A stretch of DNA of 6,084 nt from an uncultured archaeon (lineage in GTDB: Archaea > Nanobdellota > Nanobdellia > Woesearchaeales > CAIVOO01): positions 1 through 6,084 of the forward strand of contig CAIVOO010000097.1 of assembly GCA_903907555.1 (NCBI GenBank). Direction: 5' to 3'. The number at the start of each line of letters is the position of its first letter. Position 1 is the stretch's first letter. Of this stretch, positions 3,791 to 6,084 are shown piece by piece. The position numbers were made by a program, and so were the translations under genes. The notes under the pieces are model-generated. The model was not told the DNA's origin. It saw only the letters and a list, made by a program, of their open reading frames with translations, and ran no database searches.

Positions 3791-4978
3791 ATGACAACAG
3801 GAATTAGGCAAATCGACGTCAAACTTCAGAATTCTTTTGATAACATACGGAAGGACATGTCCAACCTGCAGGCAAGGCAGGAGCAGATATTGAGGGGCAA
3901 CCAGATTCTAAAAGACGATTACGACAAATACAGCCAGGATTTAGTCACAAAAGACAAGTTCAACATAATAAAGATAACAATTGCCGAGATTAATGAAAGC
4001 ATAAAGAGATTAGGCGAAGCTCAGGAAAAGCTCGAAGGCGCTGAAAGCAAGAAGCTTTCCAAGGCAAATTTCGATTCTGAAGTTTCCAAGATGAGAGGAG
4101 AGTTTGAAAAGAAGCTCCAGAAGATGCAGTCTTTAATTGTGCAGTCCCAGCAGGACATGAGGGAGCACACTGTAAGATTTCTTACAAGGGCAGAAGCCCA
4201 GCAGTTGACCAGCCAGATCGGCAATGAATTAAGCTCTCTTTACAAGGAAGTTCGCGAAGTAAAAAGCATCAAGGACACAATCACGCAGAGGGAATTGAAC
4301 AAGAAAACAGATTTCATCAATGCAAGAATAGACATTGCAGCTGCTGAAATAAAAAAACTAACCCAAGCTTCAAAAGATTTCGTTACAGCAAAGCAGATGC
4401 AGGGATTGCTTGACAGTGTAAACAGGGAGATGAATGAGCTGAAGGCTAATATTGATGACATTCCGAAATTAAAAACATTTGTCAGCCATCTCGAAAAGAA
4501 ATCTGTTTCTGTCGATGACTTCAACAAGAGAGTTATTGTTTTCAACGACGAGCTTGAAAGGCTGCAGGATTCGATTGACAATTTGAAAAAGGAATCTTTG
4601 ACAGTCAGCGAATTCAAGAAAGTCATCAATGCACTGCAGGACAGGTATGATGAAAGACTCATAAAACTTGACAGGGCGAATGAGAAAGATTTGGATGATG
4701 TCAAGAGAGTCATAAAGAAAGTTTCCAAAGAAGCAGAGAAGAAAGTCAAGCTTGTTGAGAAGACTCAGAAAGTTGCAAGGCAGAACGGGCTTCCTTACAG
4801 GAAAACATATTTCCTCGGAAACTTCCTGATATTCCTAGCATTCGCATCATTGATTGCAAGCATAGTTTCATTCTTCATGATGAAGCCTGCATTGACAGAC
4901 TGGCTTGCGATAGGAGCTATAGGAGCTTTCGTGCTTGGACTGATTATTAGGATTATAGTTATAATCAAGAGAAGCTGA
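3791..4978 (+). CDS. Repeat-built coiled-coil protein with C-terminal two-helix membrane anchor
   Basis: I cannot assign a named family. Residues 1-335 are almost entirely charged, heptad-patterned helix without signal peptide, cysteine or catalytic motif. Within it a degenerate unit of the form (L/V)-(T/S)-x-x-(D/E/K)-(F/L/M), followed by an I/L-spaced helix, recurs about seven times, beginning near residues 51, 89, 131, 164, 198, 239 and 270 (spacing 31-42). Two hydrophobic segments follow: about 341-363 (FLGNFLIFLAFASLIASIVS) and 371-392 (WLAIGAIGAFVLGLIIRIIV). They are joined by a short turn and end in I-K-R-S. Positive charge flanks both outer ends (R337-K338; K393-R394), so by the positive-inside rule both termini, including the coiled coil, should lie in the cytoplasm. 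A structural, scaffold or cell-envelope-linked role is a guess. The gene is monocistronic, with a dyad promoter and an oligo-T terminator. Confidence 0.85.
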   Translation: MTTGIRQIDVKLQNSFDNIRKDMSNLQARQEQILRGNQILKDDYDKYSQDLVTKDKFNIIKITIAEINESIKRLGEAQEKLEGAESKKLSKANFDSEVSKMRGEFEKKLQKMQSLIVQSQQDMREHTVRFLTRAEAQQLTSQIGNELSSLYKEVREVKSIKDTITQRELNKKTDFINARIDIAAAEIKKLTQASKDFVTAKQMQGLLDSVNREMNELKANIDDIPKLKTFVSHLEKKSVSVDDFNKRVIVFNDELERLQDSIDNLKKESLTVSEFKKVINALQDRYDERLIKLDRANEKDLDDVKRVIKKVSKEAEKKVKLVEKTQKVARQNGLPYRKTYFLGNFLIFLAFASLIASIVSFFMMKPALTDWLAIGAIGAFVLGLIIRIIVIIKRS

Positions 4979-4991
4979 TTCGCAACGTAAA

Positions 4992-5006
4992 TTTTTTTGC
5001 TTTTTT
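4992..5006 (+). terminator. Oligo-T terminator of the coiled-coil protein gene
   Basis: Fourteen bases after the TGA stop (4976-4978), the + strand has seven T, then GC, then six T. This is a typical archaeal oligo-T termination signal with no hairpin needed. It lies between convergent genes; the minus-strand DinD-like gene has no comparable T run after its stop at 5033. Confidence 0.55.
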
Positions 5007-5032
5007 GTATTGAAGAATTATTTGTAAGCGAT

Positions 5033-5875
5033 TTATAGCTTTGGAAGTCTTTTTTTCTTCTCTTTTTCAGGCGCGTCAAGATAATTCTCATTTGATGTGA
5101 TTGGCCTGCCTATCTCTCTTTCTGTTTCCTTTCTTGCGTTGCCAGCGACTTTGCCGCCTCTTATTGCAGCATCTTTGTTTTCTGTAAATCCCTGCGCATC
5201 ATCTTTCCTGGTAATCTCAGTTGATACTCTTTCTCCCAGCATACTGAATATTAACTCCAAATCATTCATTTGGTCGCGCAGGTTTTCATTTTTTAACCCT
5301 TTGAACTTCATGTATTCTGATGGAGTCATACCGAATGTTGCTCTTGAGATTTCGGCTGTTAGAATAGCAAACTCACTGCTTTGCTCAACCCCTCTTTTTC
5401 TCCACTCATCTGTCAATTCGTCTCTTATTGCAATGCCTCTGACTCTCTTTTCTATCCAATCATTAGAATAACCCTTTGCCTCATACAGTTCCTTCATGCG
5501 TTTCTGGGCTAATTCTGGGTTTTCTATCTCCTGTACTCTTTCATAGCCAACCTGGGCTAGCCATCTTTTGAAAGGTTCTGCTTTCTTTGATGGAATGGAT
5601 TGGATAATCCTAAAGAGAGATTCCGTATTCGCACAATCTGTTTCGTAATATTTGCCATCTGATGATGGAAGTTTCAGTTGTCGACAAAATGTCGATAACT
5701 CAATTCCGCTGGATTCCTGTTCTCTTTTCTTTAACCTATACCAGTAATCCTTGGGGTCTAAACTATCTGTTAATGCTCCAACTGCATCTACAATAGAGAA
5801 ATACCATTCATTATTATGCCAGATTCTCCTAATCTTCTTGTCCTGAAACACCACGAGAGCTTTGTCCTGGTCCAT
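5033..5875 (-). CDS. dinD: DinD/BRO-N family protein (DNA-damage-inducible protein D homologue)
   Basis: The 280-residue product (from ATG 5875) begins with a BRO-N domain (about 7-112): V8-V-F-Q-D-K-K-I-R-R, W24-Y-F-S-I-V-D-A-V, Y44-W, then F102-K-R-W-L-A-Q-V-G-Y-E-R-V. The following part is DinD-type: R144-V-R-G-I-A-I-R-D-E-L-T-x-E-W, F181-G-M-T-P-S-E-Y, L199-R-D-Q-M-N-D-L-E-L-I-F-S-M-L-G-E (199-215). It ends in the characteristic G240-G-K-V-A-G-N-A-R block and E255-I-G-R-P-I. E. coli DinD is SOS-induced and inhibits RecA filaments; BRO-N proteins are also phage DNA-binding/antirepressor factors. No archaeal function is established. A GTG at 5911 would add 12 residues, but a TATA box (5899-5906) lies inside that extension 27 bp before ATG 5875, so the shorter leaderless start is preferred. 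The family is common in phages and bacteria, so horizontal origin is possible. Confidence 0.88.
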   Translation of the reverse strand: MDQDKALVVFQDKKIRRIWHNNEWYFSIVDAVGALTDSLDPKDYWYRLKKREQESSGIELSTFCRQLKLPSSDGKYYETDCANTESLFRIIQSIPSKKAEPFKRWLAQVGYERVQEIENPELAQKRMKELYEAKGYSNDWIEKRVRGIAIRDELTDEWRKRGVEQSSEFAILTAEISRATFGMTPSEYMKFKGLKNENLRDQMNDLELIFSMLGERVSTEITRKDDAQGFTENKDAAIRGGKVAGNARKETEREIGRPITSNENYLDAPEKEKKKRLPKL

Positions 5876-5898
5876 TGCAATAAGAGAAACTTCAAAGC

Positions 5899-5906
5899 TT
5901 ATAAAT
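5899..5906 (-). promoter_or_regulatory. TATA box of the dinD-like gene
   Basis: The minus strand reads ATTTATAA, centred about 27 bp before the ATG at 5875. The same distance rule holds at most other first genes in this window, so transcription should start at that ATG. This argues against the upstream GTG at 5911 being the start. Confidence 0.6.
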
Positions 5907-5936
5907 CTCACGCAGGAATGTCCAGTGGCACTTTCG

Positions 5937-5956
5937 TATCTATTACAGTATAGATA
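5937..5956. repeat. Palindrome TATCTAT-N6-ATAGATA in the divergent promoter region
   Basis: TATCTAT (5937-5943) and ATAGATA (5950-5956) are perfect 7-bp arms around a 6-nt spacer. They end 2 nt before the TATA box of the right-hand gene and lie about 30 bp upstream of the dinD-like TATA box. This is an operator-like position for a shared regulator, although AT-rich sequence makes chance palindromes more likely. Confidence 0.4.
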
Positions 5957-5958
5957 TA

Positions 5959-5966
5959 TTTATAAA
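5959..5966 (+). promoter_or_regulatory. TATA box of the right-edge gene
   Basis: TTTATAAA is a perfect archaeal TATA core. Transcription would start near 5988, giving a leader of about 13 nt that includes a GGTG Shine-Dalgarno core (5992-5995). Confidence 0.6.
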
Positions 5967-6000
5967 TCCTGTTAAATAGCTTAACCTCGAGGGTGGATGA

Positions 6001-6084
6001 GTGGAAGAGAAAATATTAGTAACATATTCAATAAAGCATCTTTCTAATACAGAGAAGGTGAAGCTGCATTATCTTCTTAGAGGC
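6001..6084 (+). CDS. N-terminus of an unidentified protein (partial, runs off the right edge)
   Basis: GTG at 6001 opens a frame of 28 codons to the window edge: a strand-like EEKILVTYSIK, then S15-N-T-E-K-V-K-L-H-Y. The frame is preceded immediately by an in-frame TGA (5998-6000), so GTG is the only start. A Shine-Dalgarno core GGTG at 5992-5995 (5-nt spacer) and a perfect TATA box at 5959 support real expression. The fragment is too short to identify. It is transcribed divergently from the dinD-like gene across a shared regulatory region. Confidence 0.6.
   Translation, partial: MEEKILVTYSIKHLSNTEKVKLHYLLRG

Noticed and set aside
4021..5091. Minus-strand Ser/Phe/Leu-rich frames opposite the coiled-coil gene (4021-4224, 4240-4749, 4795-5091)
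   Set aside because: The + strand frame is continuous, heptad-patterned and has promoter, Shine-Dalgarno site and terminator; the opposite frames are its complements.
5097..5471. Plus-strand frame opposite the dinD-like gene
   Set aside because: The minus frame carries the unmistakable BRO-N/DinD signature; this frame has no supporting signal.
5997..6047. Short frame from ATG 5997
   Set aside because: It stops after 16 codons; the overlapping GTG 6001 frame stays open to the edge and has a correctly spaced Shine-Dalgarno core.

Overview
The window looks like part of a small, moderately AT-rich archaeal genome, most likely of the DPANN group (Woesearchaeota/Pacearchaeota-like). The domain call is strong. 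The window encodes ribosomal protein eS1 (S3Ae), the RNase P protein Rpp21 (component 4) and the mismatch endonuclease NucS/EndoMS ending in a PCNA-binding-like motif. Most genes also have an archaeal TATA box about 25-30 bp before the start codon, implying leaderless transcripts. The group assignment is an inference from gene content and style only.

Layout. 1-238 (-) is the N-terminal part of a P-loop kinase that runs off the left edge. A divergent promoter region separates it from a two-gene + strand operon: a 106-residue protein of unknown function with an HHC-x5-CHH cluster (352-672), then NucS (about 675-1421). NucS converges on, and overlaps by 4 nt, a three-gene - strand cassette (2290 to 1418): a 73-residue acidic protein, a winged-helix-like protein and a RelE-like protein. 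This has the layout of a type II toxin-antitoxin module with an extra small gene. Positions 2291-2573 hold a promoter, an inverted repeat, and a GC-rich segment with two predicted hairpins and a 59-codon open frame. That segment may be a structured RNA, a small protein or the remains of a mobile element. eS1 (2574-3311, -) and Rpp21 (3362-3655, -) follow as separately promoted housekeeping genes.

The right part carries a 395-residue coiled-coil protein with a C-terminal membrane hairpin (3791-4978, +), whose promoter is covered by a long dyad. Then come an oligo-T terminator, a DinD/BRO-N family protein (5033-5875, -) and, divergent from it, the first 28 codons of an unidentified gene (6001 onward, +).

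How the genes work together: two (eS1, Rpp21) belong to translation and tRNA processing. NucS and the DinD homologue both point to DNA mismatch or damage response but are about 3.6 kb apart and not in one operon. The candidates for something undescribed are the NucS-linked HHC/CHH protein, the three-gene RelE cassette, the structured intergenic segment and the repeat-built membrane coiled-coil protein. None of these can be assigned a new function from sequence alone.
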